The position numbers and the translations under genes are program-made. The notes below the pieces were generated by a model. That model made no database searches and was not told where the DNA came from. It saw only the letters and a list, made by a program, of their open reading frames with translations. 64,000 nt of DNA from Microbacterium sp. (GTDB taxonomy: Bacteria; Actinomycetota; Actinomycetes; Actinomycetales; Microbacteriaceae), in contig QFPM01000001.1 in the NCBI GenBank assembly GCA_003248655.1, positions 1 to 64,000 of the forward strand. The letters run 5' to 3'. This document shows positions 15,780 through 23,342 of this stretch, in pieces (within the stretch, counting starts at the first letter, position 1; every line of letters begins with the position of its first letter).

Positions 15780-18257
15780 ATGAAGCTCGTCGTCGTCGGC
15801 GGAGTCGCCGGGGGAGCATCTGTCGCTGCGCGGGCGCGGCGTCTGAACGAATCTGCGGAGATCGTCGTGCTGGAGCGGGGCGACTACGTGTCGTTCGCGA
15901 ACTGCGGCCTCCCGTACCACATCGGCGGCGTCATCGCCGATCGCAGTCGTCTGCTGCTGCAGACACCGGAGAGCCTGCGCGAGGCGCTCGATCTCGACGT
16001 GCGGATCGACAGCGAAGTTGTCGCGCTCGATCCCGTCGCGCGGACCGTGACGGTGCGCGACGTGAAGACCGGCCGCGAGTACACCGAGGCCTACGACTCC
16101 CTCGCCCTGTGCGCCGGGGCCGATCCGGTGCAGCTCTCGCTGCCGGGGGCCGACCTGCCCGGCATCCATGTCCTGCGCAACGTGGAGGACATGGACCGCA
16201 TCAAGGCGCACCTGGATGCCGCGATCGTGCAGGCGAAGGTCGCCGGCCGCACCGTCCGCACCGTCGTCATCGGCGCGGGCTACATCGGGGTCGAGATGGC
16301 GGAGAACTTCCGGCACCGCGGCGCCGAGGTCGCGATCGTCGAGATCGCCAATCAGATCCTCCCGCCGCTGGACAAGGAGGTGTCGATCCCCGTCGAGCAG
16401 CACGTGCGCGGCCGCGGGGTCGAGCTGCACCTCGGCACCGCCGCGGCGGCGTTCACGGCTCGCACCGACGGGGGCGTCCGGGTTGAGCTCAACAGCGGGA
16501 CGACCCTCGAGGCCGACCTCGTCGTGCTGTCGGCGGGCGTCCGCCCCAACGTCTCGCTCGCCCGCGACGCGGGACTGGCCATGGGGTCGCGCGGTGGCAT
16601 CGTGGTCGACACCCACATGCGCACCTCCGACCCGCACATCTGGGCGGCGGGAGACGCCGTCGAGACGCCGCACACGGTGCTGCCCGGCACGTGGATCACG
16701 CCGCTCGCCGGCCCCGCGAACCGCCAGGCGCGCGTCGCGGCCGAGAGCATCTGCGGACGCGACACCGAGTACCTCTCGACACAGGGCACATCGGTCGTCA
16801 AGGTCTTCGAGATGACCGCGGGTGCGACCGGCGCCACCGAGCGCCAGCTGGTGCAGGCCGGGATGGCGTACCTCACCGTCCACCTGCACCCGTCGGGTCA
16901 CGCCGGCTACTACCCGGGCACGGCGATGATGCACATCAAGGTGCTCTTCGCGCCCGAGACGGGCCTGCTGCTGGGGGCGCAGATCGCGGGCTTCGACGGC
17001 GTCGACAAGCGCCTCGACGTGTTCGCCACCGCGATCCGGATGGGCGCCACCGTCCACGACCTCGAGGGCTTCGAACTCGCCTACGCGCCGCCGTTCGGCT
17101 CGGCGAAGGACCCGGTCAACATGGCCGGCTTCCTCGCGACGAACGTCCTCAAGGGCGACCTGAAGCTCTGGTACGCGCAGGATTTCCCCGCCGCCGCCGA
17201 CGGTGCCCGCATCATCGACGTGCGCACCCGCGAGGAGTACGACATCTGGCACATCCCGGGCGCCGAGAACGTGCCGCTGCCGACGCTGCGCGAGGCGAGC
17301 GTGAGTTGGGACCCCTCCGTGCCCGTGCGCCTGTACTGCGCCGTCGGCTTCCGCAGCTACCTCGCCTACCGCAGCCTCGTGCAGCGGGGCTTCGCCGACG
17401 TCAAGACGCTGTCGGGCGGATCGCACACGTTCCGCTTCTGGCACGACCTCGAACAGTCGCGCATCGAGCCGCACGCCGCCGAGATCCCCTACGCCGAGGG
17501 CGTGGAGCTCGCGGCGGTCGCGCAGGGCACCGGCGAGGTCGTCGACCTCGACTGCACGGGCCTGGCGTGCCCCGGTCCGATCATGAAGCTGTCGCAGACG
17601 ATCGACACGCTGGATGCCGGCGACGACGTCGTCGTGCACGTCTCCGACCCCGGATTCGCCCACGACGGTCCGGCCTGGGCGTCGACGAAGGGGCACGAGC
17701 TGCTCTCGCTCGACCCCGAGGGCCCGGGCTACGTCGCCCGGTTCCGCAAGGGCGGGGCAGTGGCATCCGCCCCGGCGCTCCAGACGAAGGACCAGGTCTC
17801 GTTCGTCGTCTTCTCGGGCGACCTCGACAAGGTCCTCGCGTCGTTCATCATCGCCAACGGGGCGATCGCGATGGGACAGAAGGTGTCGATGTTCTTCACC
17901 TTCTGGGGCCTGAACGCCCTTCGTCGTGAGAACCCGCCGGTGCGCGACAAGTCGGCGCTCGACCGCATGTTCGGCATGATGATGCCGTCCGGCCCTGAGA
18001 AGCTCCCGCTGTCGCAGATGAACATGGCGGGAATGGGTCCGGCCATGATCAAGCACGTCATGAAGGAGCATTCGGTCCAGCCGCTGCCCGAGCTCATGAC
18101 CGCCGCCCGTGACGGCGGGGCGCGCCTTATTGGCTGCACCATGACGATGGACCTGCTCGGCATCGCCGAGTCGGACCTTCTCGACGGCGTCGAACTGGGC
18201 GGCGTGGCGACCTTCCTCGCCGAGGCTCAGAAGTCCGGAACGACGCTCTTCATCTGA
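15780..18257 (+). CDS. Four-domain CoADR-rhodanese-TusA-DsrE fusion protein
   Basis: The 825-residue protein joins four sulfur-relay modules. Residues 1-445 are a CoA-disulfide-reductase-type flavoprotein (GGVAGGASVAARARR; NCGLPY with Cys42; VIGAGYIGVEMAENF). About 455-565 is a rhodanese domain with Cys520 in CAVGFRS. About 585-660 is a TusA-like domain with Cys597 in ACPGPIMKL. About 675-825 is a DsrE-like domain with Cys786 in GCTMTMDLLGI. All four catalytic cysteines are present, so sulfur could pass along the chain and be reduced with NAD(P)H. It has its own CstR-type promoter. The flavoprotein part is a second copy of the one at 13050. Confidence 0.92.
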   Translation: MKLVVVGGVAGGASVAARARRLNESAEIVVLERGDYVSFANCGLPYHIGGVIADRSRLLLQTPESLREALDLDVRIDSEVVALDPVARTVTVRDVKTGREYTEAYDSLALCAGADPVQLSLPGADLPGIHVLRNVEDMDRIKAHLDAAIVQAKVAGRTVRTVVIGAGYIGVEMAENFRHRGAEVAIVEIANQILPPLDKEVSIPVEQHVRGRGVELHLGTAAAAFTARTDGGVRVELNSGTTLEADLVVLSAGVRPNVSLARDAGLAMGSRGGIVVDTHMRTSDPHIWAAGDAVETPHTVLPGTWITPLAGPANRQARVAAESICGRDTEYLSTQGTSVVKVFEMTAGATGATERQLVQAGMAYLTVHLHPSGHAGYYPGTAMMHIKVLFAPETGLLLGAQIAGFDGVDKRLDVFATAIRMGATVHDLEGFELAYAPPFGSAKDPVNMAGFLATNVLKGDLKLWYAQDFPAAADGARIIDVRTREEYDIWHIPGAENVPLPTLREASVSWDPSVPVRLYCAVGFRSYLAYRSLVQRGFADVKTLSGGSHTFRFWHDLEQSRIEPHAAEIPYAEGVELAAVAQGTGEVVDLDCTGLACPGPIMKLSQTIDTLDAGDDVVVHVSDPGFAHDGPAWASTKGHELLSLDPEGPGYVARFRKGGAVASAPALQTKDQVSFVVFSGDLDKVLASFIIANGAIAMGQKVSMFFTFWGLNALRRENPPVRDKSALDRMFGMMMPSGPEKLPLSQMNMAGMGPAMIKHVMKEHSVQPLPELMTAARDGGARLIGCTMTMDLLGIAESDLLDGVELGGVATFLAEAQKSGTTLFI

Positions 18258-18276
18258 CCGCAGTCCACGCCTTAGC

Positions 18277-18292
18277 GCCGGTTCAAACCGGC
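18277..18292. terminator. Short perfect hairpin after the fusion gene
   Basis: GCCGGTT and AACCGGC face each other across CA, 20 bp after the stop at 18257. There is no T tract, so termination is uncertain. Confidence 0.35.
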
Positions 18293-18348
18293 TGCGGGTC
18301 GAGATCCGCTGACCCTGCCGAGTGGCGTCCGCGGCGGGCGCTCACTCA

Positions 18349-18378
18349 GCGACTCGAACCCCTGACCCCCTGCATGCA
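18349..18378 (-). repeat. tRNA-like 3'-half fragment, possible relic attachment site
   Basis: On the minus strand this 30-bp stretch reads like the anticodon-to-T-loop part of a tRNA (TGCATGCAGG, then GGGTCAGGGGTTCGAGT), resembling tRNA-Ala types. The T-stem then fails to close (CGCTG in place of CCCCT). No 5' half is present, so it is not a tRNA gene. It could be an old integration scar or chance. Confidence 0.35.
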
Positions 18379-18435
18379 GTCCGCGTGCGGGCCGGCATCG
18401 CGACGCGCGTCACGTCAGCTTCCGCGATCATCCCG

Positions 18436-18750
18436 TCAGGCGACCTGAACTCGCTCATCTCCGACGACATACTCAATGGCGAGGCCGCCGCCGACGGCTT
18501 CAAGGTAGCTGCGAATGGTCCCGATCTTCGCGCTTTCGAGGTCGCCGTGTTCGATCTTGGACACCTGGCGCTGTCCGACGCCGATCCGCTCCGCAAGTTG
18601 GGCCTGCGTCAGGCCTGCCTGCTCGCGCAGTTCACGCAGACGATAGGCGCGAACCTCGGCGAGCATCCGCTCCTTGTGTGCGTCGACGCGCTCCCGATCC
18701 ACGGGATGGTCGGCGACGAACTCCTTCAAAGACATTGCCATCACGGTCAC
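18436..18750 (-). CDS. higA: HigA-like XRE antitoxin
   Basis: The 104-residue protein has a classic helix-turn-helix (LREQAGLTQAQLAERIGVGQ with QVSKIEHG) after a 35-residue helical N-terminus. The C-terminal part resembles that of Xre antitoxins that bind RelE-fold toxins. The GTG at 18750 overlaps the toxin stop (GTGA), and an ATG at 18741 is an alternative. Toxin first and antitoxin second is the normal higBA order. It would neutralise the toxin and repress the shared promoter. Such pairs often stabilise integrated islands. Confidence 0.82.
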   Translation of the reverse strand: MTVMAMSLKEFVADHPVDRERVDAHKERMLAEVRAYRLRELREQAGLTQAQLAERIGVGQRQVSKIEHGDLESAKIGTIRSYLEAVGGGLAIEYVVGDERVQVA

Positions 18751-19103
18751 TCCTCTCTCAATCTGCGGATGTGCTGGTCGAAAAGGTCGTCGGCCAACGG
18801 AATGTTCTTCTTGTACCAGCGGGTCCAGTTCCCAGCTTTGTCGCCCGCGATGAGCATGATCGCCGATCGCTTCGAGTCGAAGGCGAAGAGCACACGCAGT
18901 TCTGAACGACCCGTAGAGCCCGGACGAAGCTCTTTCATATTCTTGTGACGGGATCCCACGACCGTGTCAACGATCGGTCGCCCCAGTTGAGGACCACGTT
19001 CCTCCAGGAGTTCGATCGCCGCGACGACTTGCTCTCGAGAGCCCTGATCCAGTGATGCGAGCCAGCCAGCGATCAGCTCGATGTCAACGCTCCACACGCC
19101 CAA
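18747..19103 (-). CDS. higB: HigB/RelE-like toxin (Gp49 family)
   Basis: The 118-residue protein matches the phage-derived Gp49/HigB family: GRPIVDTVVGSRHKNMKELR, then ELRVLFAFDSKRSAIMLIAGDK, and a Lys/Arg-rich C-terminus (WYKKNIPLADDLF). These toxins cleave mRNA on the ribosome. Catalytic-type basic residues are present and there is no truncation. It is coupled to the downstream antitoxin by a 4-bp overlap. The start MGVWSVDIELI is the plausible one, and no strong ribosome binding site was identified. Confidence 0.82.
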   Translation of the reverse strand: MGVWSVDIELIAGWLASLDQGSREQVVAAIELLEERGPQLGRPIVDTVVGSRHKNMKELRPGSTGRSELRVLFAFDSKRSAIMLIAGDKAGNWTRWYKKNIPLADDLFDQHIRRLREE

Positions 19104-19391
19104 AGTCTAGACCATGCAGGGTCTAGATGCACGAGCGCGAACTCATCAGTGACGGACTGGTCGAGCCGGGCTTCCGCGCCTGCCAGGGCTTGGTCAGGCA
19201 GTCAAGTCAATTCGGTGAGTTCTCGATGACGGGTTCAGATCGGCGTGGCTGCGCCACCCTCGGCGTCGGTTGACTTTCCGCAGCTTGCGCACCACGCGCC
19301 GAGAATTTGAACCTGCGACCCCTTGCCGCCGGTTCGAAACCTGCGCGCGGGTCTGCCGTGGTGCGGCGCACCGCCTCGTAACGTAGCCGCC
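19104..19391. other. Non-coding stretch between higBA and the truncated integrase, with a tRNA-like fragment
   Basis: I see no gene. At 19301-19327 the minus strand reads GGCAAGGGGTCGCAGGTTCA and continues AATTCTC, similar to the variable region to T-loop of a tRNA, but the T-stem does not close. Just beyond is the short palindrome GGTTCGAAACC (19331-19341). The higBA promoter must lie at its left end. Confidence 0.35.
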
Positions 19392-20033
19392 TCAGTCGTC
19401 GGCACCGCGCATTTCGCGTCGCTGATCTCCACGGAGGAGTTCGATCCGTCCACGAACGATCTCCCGGTGCGTGTCGAGATCGCCAAGATGCGACAGCGCC
19501 GCGTCGTCTTCCGAGACCACCATCGGGTTCGATCTGATGACGCCCTCGCCGACCGCGAAGTCCAGGAGCAACTCGATCACCCCGCGCGAGGAGGCGACGA
19601 CCTTCTCCGACTGAACTCTCTGACTGGCAAGGCGCTGTTCAATCCGCTCCGCGGTGAGCTCGCGGATCTTGAACTTTCCGAAGGCCGGCTGGAGCTGCGT
19701 TCGAACGACGCGCTCACATCGGGCATGCGTGGACCCGCTCACATCCGAGTCCCACTGCAGGTCGCCGAGCCACATGTACGCGAGTTCGTCGAAGGGGTCG
19801 TCCGGCGTGAGATGTCGCCACGCGTCGAGCTCCGAGAACCGAAGTCGCTCGGCGATTCGGTGTTGCAGGGATGCGCGCGCGTCTGACGCTGTGCTTGCGG
19901 TGGCGGTCATCCGTTGGAGTTCTCCATCCCACAGCCGCACCCGTGCACTGGCACCGACGTAACCGCTGGCGACGGTGCGGGTGGTGATCTCGCCGTGCGT
20001 GCCCCATTCGAGGGGCGGTCGTCCTGTGCGCAT
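19392..20033 (-). pseudogene. Truncated tyrosine recombinase (N-terminal and core-binding domains only)
   Basis: This 213-residue frame begins MRTGRPPLEWGTHGEITTRT, 19 bp after the stop of the full integrase. It contains an arm-binding-like region and a core-binding domain (QLQPAFGKFKIRELTAERIE, then EGVIRSNPM), then stops where the catalytic domain should begin. No Arg/His/Tyr catalytic residues exist, and the 288 bp downstream are too short to hold the missing domain. It is either decay of a second integrase or a shortened DNA-binding helper protein. The open, unbroken frame and tight operon spacing keep the second option alive. Confidence 0.65.
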
Positions 20034-20052
20034 GATGCACCTTCCTTGTCTG

Positions 20053-21258
20053 TCAGGATCCGAGGACTCCGTCGAGGATGTCGATCGTGATGGGGTCGAC
20101 TTCGACGGCGGAGACGACGTAGCTCGCACGTGTGATCTGCTCGTTCGCGTGCCCGAGCAGACGCGAGGCGAGCGTGATACCCGCGGCGCGTTCGACGAGA
20201 GTCGCCGTCGTCCGTCGATAGAGATGCGTCGTGAACTCGTCGACGTCGACGCCCAACTCCGTGAGCTCCGCCGTGTGGTCTTCTACGAAGGTGCGCAGCA
20301 GTCGCTCGTAGTTGCTCACGCTCATCGGCCGGCCCGTTCTCGTCGGGAAGAGGAACGCGTCCTCCCCCGGCCCCGCGAGCACGAGCCGACTGCGGACGGC
20401 GGCGGCAGCCAGAGCCGGCAGCGCGATACGTCGACGCTGCCGCGCACGCTTGGGCGCATTCTTGCGGTGCAGCCCTTGCTTCTTGGTGCTCACGATCGTT
20501 CCGTCGACGAGGACGGTGGGCGGCGAGGTGGTCATATCGACGTCCTTGCGGCGCAGGCCGATGCACTCCCCCACGCGTGCCGAGGTGCCGAGCATGATGT
20601 CCATGCCGTCGATCAGCGCCCGGTAGTTCGGTCTGGGTCCTGGCCCACCGGTCGCCCGCCACCTGTGCATGAGGTCCCGAATCGCGGCGACCTGCTCGGG
20701 CGTGAGTACCGAGGTCTTCTTCTCCGGCATCGGTAGCCGCTGCACATCGCGGACGGGATTGCGCGGGATCGCGTCATCCCGAACGGCGTAGCCGCAGATC
20801 AGTCCGAGCACGGCGCGGGCCTTGCGGGCCTTCGAGAGCGAACCCTCGCGCATGATGCTCTGGATGATCCGGTCGCACCGTCCGACCGTGAGCTGGTCGA
20901 GCGTGACGGCACCGCAAACCGGCTTCAGCACCAGTCGCACCGCGGACTCGTAGGACTCGAGCGTCGAGTGCGCGAGGCTCCCGGCATCCGCGCGCGCGTT
21001 CGCCTGCACGAGCCACGCATCGGCCGCCTCCGCGATCGTACTCAACCCCGTCAGCGCTCCTGCACCGCCCGATGTCAGCGAACCCGCCAGACGCCGCAGC
21101 TCGGCCCGCGCATCCTCTTCGGTGTCACCCGTGGCCTTGAGCTGCCGGAGTTCGCCGGCGTCGTCGCGCATGCGGGCGCGAGCGCGGACGCGGCCTCCGG
21201 CGAGCTTCGTGATCTGCACGGCGCCGATCTCGCCGGCCCGGATCCTCGGCCTAGGCAT
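20053..21258 (-). CDS. Tyrosine-recombinase integrase of the tRNA-Gln island
   Basis: The 401-residue protein has an N-terminal arm-binding domain, a core-binding domain (about 75-175) and a catalytic domain with Arg in GTSARVGECIGLRRKDVD, HLYRRTTAT (the H-x-x-R box), LGHANEQITRASY with the nucleophilic Tyr. Length and motifs are complete, so it should be active. It lies beside the intact tRNA-Gln and attR repeat, with the excisionase gene overlapping its start by 8 bp, and it therefore very probably catalyses insertion and excision of 11731-21682. The Lys/Arg-rich insert KKQGLHRKNAPKRARQRRR precedes the catalytic strands. Confidence 0.93.
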   Translation of the reverse strand: MPRPRIRAGEIGAVQITKLAGGRVRARARMRDDAGELRQLKATGDTEEDARAELRRLAGSLTSGGAGALTGLSTIAEAADAWLVQANARADAGSLAHSTLESYESAVRLVLKPVCGAVTLDQLTVGRCDRIIQSIMREGSLSKARKARAVLGLICGYAVRDDAIPRNPVRDVQRLPMPEKKTSVLTPEQVAAIRDLMHRWRATGGPGPRPNYRALIDGMDIMLGTSARVGECIGLRRKDVDMTTSPPTVLVDGTIVSTKKQGLHRKNAPKRARQRRRIALPALAAAAVRSRLVLAGPGEDAFLFPTRTGRPMSVSNYERLLRTFVEDHTAELTELGVDVDEFTTHLYRRTTATLVERAAGITLASRLLGHANEQITRASYVVSAVEVDPITIDILDGVLGS

Positions 21259-21457
21259 GACGCTGCTCCCGCGCCCACGCGAAGACCTCCGAGAGGTCGT
21301 AGCGGACGTGTCGGCCGAGCTTCATGTACGGCGGGCCGACATGGTTGAGGCGCCAGTCCTCGAGCGTGCGCTCCGGCACCTTGATGATGTCGGCGATCTC
21401 CGCCTGCGTCTTGAAGTCCGGCGGTGCGATGCCGGAAGCGCCGATGTCCATGCACAT
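21251..21457 (-). CDS. Excisionase-like helix-turn-helix protein of the island
   Basis: The product is about 68 residues. The core is FKTQAEIADIIKVPERTLED followed by a wing with GPPYMKLGRHVRYDLSEVF, typical of MerR/AlpA-type excisionases. The start is uncertain: the ATG at 21457 is given, 21451 is possible, and no ribosome binding site is well placed. The stop overlaps the integrase start, so both are made from one transcript starting close to the attachment site. Confidence 0.75.
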   Translation of the reverse strand: MCMDIGASGIAPPDFKTQAEIADIIKVPERTLEDWRLNHVGPPYMKLGRHVRYDLSEVFAWAREQRHA

Positions 21458-21553
21458 CAGGTGCGTCGGCATCCTCCGTGGACACCCGTATGGGACGCCA
21501 TGAAAGCGTGGAGATCGGGACACCAACCCGGTGCATGGACGTGCCGAAGGGTA

Positions 21554-21575
21554 TTTGGTCCCGTTTCTGGTCCCG
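21554..21575. other. Tandem TGGTCCCG boxes near attR
   Basis: TTTGGTCCCG (21554-21563) and TTCTGGTCCCG (21565-21575) lie between the excisionase gene and attR. The same octamer is at 11908-11915 near attL. The layout suggests arm-type sites for the island integrase or excisionase. Confidence 0.4.
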
Positions 21576-21646
21576 GACCCGATCAGACGGGTGGAGGGGC
21601 CTCTGAACGAGGGTGGATTCTGATGCGGAATCCTGCGAAAAACAGT

Positions 21647-21682
21647 GCTGGGGTACCTGGACTCGAACCAAGAACAACTGAA
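21647..21682. repeat. attR-type copy of the 36-bp repeat
   Basis: It is identical to 11731-11766. Here it completes the tRNA-Gln gene, but the bases after the discriminator are CAC rather than the CCA found at attL. Confidence 0.93.
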
Positions 21683-21719
21683 CCAGAATCAGCCGTGTTG
21701 CCAATTACACCATACCCCA
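21648..21719 (-). tRNA. tRNA-Gln (anticodon CUG)
   Basis: Read on the minus strand, the acceptor stem TGGGGTA pairs with TACCCCA. A D-arm, anticodon loop TTCTGGT (CUG), a T-arm with GGTTCGAGT and discriminator G are all present. No CCA is encoded next to it, because the island supplied the 3' half. The original CCA and terminator remain 9.9 kb away at 11700-11731. The CCA must be added after transcription. Confidence 0.95.
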
Positions 21720-21791
21720 CCGGGTCCGGCCGGAGCCGTACCAAGGGTCTAGCTTAGCCCACGCCGGATGCCCGGCCAAACCGGCGCGACG

Positions 21792-23306
21792 TCAGCCGAC
21801 GCGCTCGACGAGAGCGCCGAGTCGACGGATGGACTCTGCCTTGCCGAGCAGTTCCATCGACTCGAACAGGGGCGGCGACACCCGCCGTCCGCTCACGGCG
21901 ACCCGCAGCGGCCCATAGGCGACACGAGGCTTCAGGCCAAGCCCCTCGATGAGCGCGTCCGACAGCGCCTGCTGCACGGCGGCGGCGGTGAATCCCTGCT
22001 CGGGAACGAGCTCAAGCGCCCCGACGGATGCCACGAGCACCTCCCCCGTGTTCTCGGGCAGCGACGCGAGCGCATCCTCGTCGTAGGCGACCTCCTCGCG
22101 GAAGAGGAACCCGAGCAGGCCCGGAGCCTCGCCCAGCAACTGCATCCGCTCCTGCACAAGGGGTGCTGCCGCATCCAGGGTCGCCTGCTGCGCCGCGGTG
22201 GGCGGGTTCTCGACGAGACCGGATGCCGCGAGGTACGGCACGAGGCGCGAGGCGAAGTCAGCGGCATCCAGCATGCGGATGTGGTCGCCGTTGATCGACT
22301 CGGCCTTCTTCTGGTCGAAGCGGGCCGGGTTGGGGTTCACGTCGGCGATGTCGAAGGCCGCGACGAGCTCGTCGCGCGAGAAGACGTCGCGGTCGGCGGC
22401 GATCGACCAGCCGAGCAGCGACAGGTAGTTCAGCAGCCCCTCGTGGATGAAGCCGCTCTCGCGCAGCAGGAACAGATCGGCCTGCGGGTCGCGCTTCGAG
22501 AGTTTCTTGGTGCCCGTCTCCCCCAGCACGAGCGGCATGTGTCCGAACCGCGGCACGAAATCGGTGACCCCGGCCTCGATCAGCGCACCGTAGAGCGCGA
22601 GCTGGCGTGCGGTCGAGGGCATCAGATCTTCACCGCGGATGACATGGGTGATGCCCATGAGCGCGTCGTCGACGGGGTTGGTGAAGGTGTAGAGCGCCTG
22701 GCCGCCCGCGCGCACGACGACGAAGTCGGGGAAGGACCCCGCCGGGAAGGTCACATTGCCGCGGATGAGGTCGACGTAGCTCAGGTCGTGGTCGGGCACG
22801 CGCAGGCGCCAGGCCGGCTCGCGCCCCTCGGCGCGGAATGCCGCCCTCTGCTCGTCGGTCAGGGTGCGGTCGAAGTTGTCGTAGCCGAGCTGCTTGGCGC
22901 GGCCCGCCGCCTCGTTGCGCGCGTCGATCTCTTCGGCGGTCGAGTACGACTCGTACACCGCGCCGCTCGCGATGAGGGTCTCGAGTACGCCCGCGTAGAT
23001 CTCGCGCCGCTGCGACTGCCGGTACGGCTCGTGCGGGCCGCCCTTCTCGACGCCCTCGTCCCAGTCGATCTCGAGCCACGTGAGGGCCTCGACGAGCTGC
23101 TGGTAGCTCTCTTCGCTGTCGCGAGCGGCATCCGTGTCTTCGACGCGAAAGATGAGCTTGCCGCCGGTGTGCCGCGCGTACGCCCAGTTGTACAGGGCGG
23201 TGCGGACCATGCCGACGTGCGGAAGCCCGGTCGGCGAGGGGCAGAACCGCACGCGAACGTCGGCTCCGGAGGCGGTCGTGGTGCGGGGATGGATCGCGGC
23301 AGACAT
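21792..23306 (-). CDS. gltX: Glutamyl-tRNA synthetase
   Basis: The 504-residue class I synthetase charges tRNA-Glu, and in organisms using the amidotransferase route also tRNA-Gln. The HIGH-type motif is seen as FCPSPTGLPHVGMVR near the N-terminus and KMSKS as KKLSKRD about residue 255. The length is normal for bacterial GluRS. The gene lies beside tRNA-Gln and near tRNA-Glu, a sensible backbone neighbourhood. Confidence 0.97.
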   Translation of the reverse strand: MSAAIHPRTTTASGADVRVRFCPSPTGLPHVGMVRTALYNWAYARHTGGKLIFRVEDTDAARDSEESYQQLVEALTWLEIDWDEGVEKGGPHEPYRQSQRREIYAGVLETLIASGAVYESYSTAEEIDARNEAAGRAKQLGYDNFDRTLTDEQRAAFRAEGREPAWRLRVPDHDLSYVDLIRGNVTFPAGSFPDFVVVRAGGQALYTFTNPVDDALMGITHVIRGEDLMPSTARQLALYGALIEAGVTDFVPRFGHMPLVLGETGTKKLSKRDPQADLFLLRESGFIHEGLLNYLSLLGWSIAADRDVFSRDELVAAFDIADVNPNPARFDQKKAESINGDHIRMLDAADFASRLVPYLAASGLVENPPTAAQQATLDAAAPLVQERMQLLGEAPGLLGFLFREEVAYDEDALASLPENTGEVLVASVGALELVPEQGFTAAAVQQALSDALIEGLGLKPRVAYGPLRVAVSGRRVSPPLFESMELLGKAESIRRLGALVERVG

Positions 23307-23342
23307 CCCGCCCAGTCTAGTTCGAGGGAGGCGGGTGGATTC

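Larger units (their letters stand above)
11731..21682. mobile_element. Integrative island in tRNA-Gln carrying a sulfane-sulfur module
   Basis: The island is bounded by 36-bp direct repeats (11731-11766 and 21647-21682) with 9,916 bp from repeat to repeat. An excisionase and tyrosine integrase lie next to the intact tRNA, as in classic tRNA-targeted genomic islands. Cargo genes at 12118-18257 handle persulfides and sulfane sulfur, followed by a HigBA-like pair and a truncated second integrase. There is no relaxase or replication gene, so it is an integrative but not self-transmissible element, possibly mobilized by a partner. The backbone would read DUF262 gene, terminator, tRNA-Gln, gltX without it. 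Confidence 0.9.
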
